Assembly: GCA_013298245.1 (NCBI GenBank)
Contig: JAAFHD010000219.1
Span: 1 to 6,318 of the forward strand
Origin: Alphaproteobacteria bacterium
Lineage (GTDB): Bacteria; Pseudomonadota; Alphaproteobacteria; Acetobacterales; Acetobacteraceae
Length of the DNA: 6,318 nucleotides
Reading direction: 5' to 3'
A program made the translations under genes and the position numbers. Below are positions 5,897 through 6,318 of the stretch, one piece after another (position 1 is the stretch's first letter; each line of letters begins with the position of its first letter). Below the pieces are notes generated by a model. That model did not search any database, was not told the DNA's origin, and worked only from the letters and a program-made list of their open reading frames with translations.

Positions 5897-6318
5897 CTAC
5901 AGCAGCGCCAGCACGCGCCCATGCCCGCCGGTACCTCCCGCGATCTTCGGCGCGCCCGCCACCAGCGTGGCGCCAACCGCAGGCAAGCCACCCAGCCCCG
6001 CCAAGCATTCAATGCCCCAACGCCCTGCGCCTAGCCAACGCGTGTGGAAGGCAAAATCCGTCGAACTGCCGCGATCGAGCGAGAGCGTGTCCACCGCCAC
6101 ACCGGCCACGCCGCGTTCCAGCAGCAGTGGCGCGACATCGGGGTGGAAGCCAGGGAAGCGCAGCACGTTTCCGGCATCGGCATTGCGGAAGCCAGCACCG
6201 CCCGCGCGCGCATCCCAGCCGCTGTTCAGCGCCACGCAAGCGCCTGCCGGGATGCGGCCATGGCGTGCTTCATGCGCCGTGATGTCGGCGGTGGTCAGGT
6301 GGGCGTCCGCCTCGCGCG
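5897..6318 (-). CDS. Cyclase-family protein, kynurenine-formamidase-like hydrolase (partial, N-terminus outside window)
   Basis: The frame enters from the right edge and stops at TAG 5899-5897, showing about 140 residues. Family members usually have about 210-270, so this is the C-terminal half or slightly more. Visible family features are AHEARHGRIPAGACVALNSG, then GWDAR, the FHPDVAPLLLERGVAGVAVDT segment (where the chain predicts the next site after GWD), TLSLDRGSSTDFAFH, and the closing block LPAVGATLVAGAPKIAGGTG followed by a short Val-Leu-rich tail. These fit the cyclase/KynB-like superfamily of metal-dependent amide or ester hydrolases. The diagnostic N-terminal metal motif (His-X-Gly-Thr-His-X-Asp) would lie beyond the window and cannot be checked, so the exact reaction is open. 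The gene converges on the PhnD-like gene with only three bases between the two stop codons, leaving no room for a separate terminator. Confidence 0.88.
   Translation of the reverse strand, partial: READAHLTTADITAHEARHGRIPAGACVALNSGWDARAGGAGFRNADAGNVLRFPGFHPDVAPLLLERGVAGVAVDTLSLDRGSSTDFAFHTRWLGAGRWGIECLAGLGGLPAVGATLVAGAPKIAGGTGGHGRVLALL

Noticed and set aside
5887..5908. Possible terminator hairpin (GCGCTG ... CAGCGC) between the PhnD-like and cyclase genes
   Set aside because: The stem is only six base pairs with a 10-base loop and there is no T-run on either strand, so it is not convincing as an intrinsic terminator.

Overview
The window is very GC-rich, and G or C dominates third codon positions. 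It is packed almost wall to wall with protein genes: no RNA gene, insertion sequence, CRISPR array or long non-coding stretch is visible. Gene content and codon bias fit a metabolically versatile alphaproteobacterium, perhaps of the Acetobacteraceae/Roseomonas type. That placement rests on general resemblance and is an inference.

Left (1-1228, + strand): the 3' end of a gene that may encode an FAD/NAD(P)-binding oxidoreductase overlaps by ATGA a 349-residue protein. This protein is a natural fusion of two AhpD/carboxymuconolactone-decarboxylase-like (CMD) halves. The N-terminal half has lost most of the redox motif. The C-terminal half keeps Glu-(11)-Cys-X-X-Cys-X3-His.

Centre (5034-1211, - strand, transcribed right to left): a compact four-gene unit. 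It comprises a membrane fatty acid desaturase with three histidine boxes, then a complete TRAP transporter: periplasmic DctP-type binding protein, small DctQ-type subunit and large DctM-type subunit. The genes are separated by 10 bp or overlap by 4 bp, so they look co-transcribed and translationally coupled. The TRAP system should import an organic acid or similar small solute using an ion gradient. The substrate and the reason for joining it to a desaturase are not evident.

Right (5081-6318): divergent from the desaturase, on the + strand, is a small PhnD-like substrate-binding-protein homologue with no visible signal peptide and no transporter genes beside it. Three bases after its stop, on the - strand, is the C-terminal half of a cyclase-family (kynurenine-formamidase-like) hydrolase that runs off the window.

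No clearly new defence or mobile system was found. The most unusual items are the double-CMD fusion, the desaturase-TRAP operon, and the very tight divergent start between the desaturase and the orphan binding protein.
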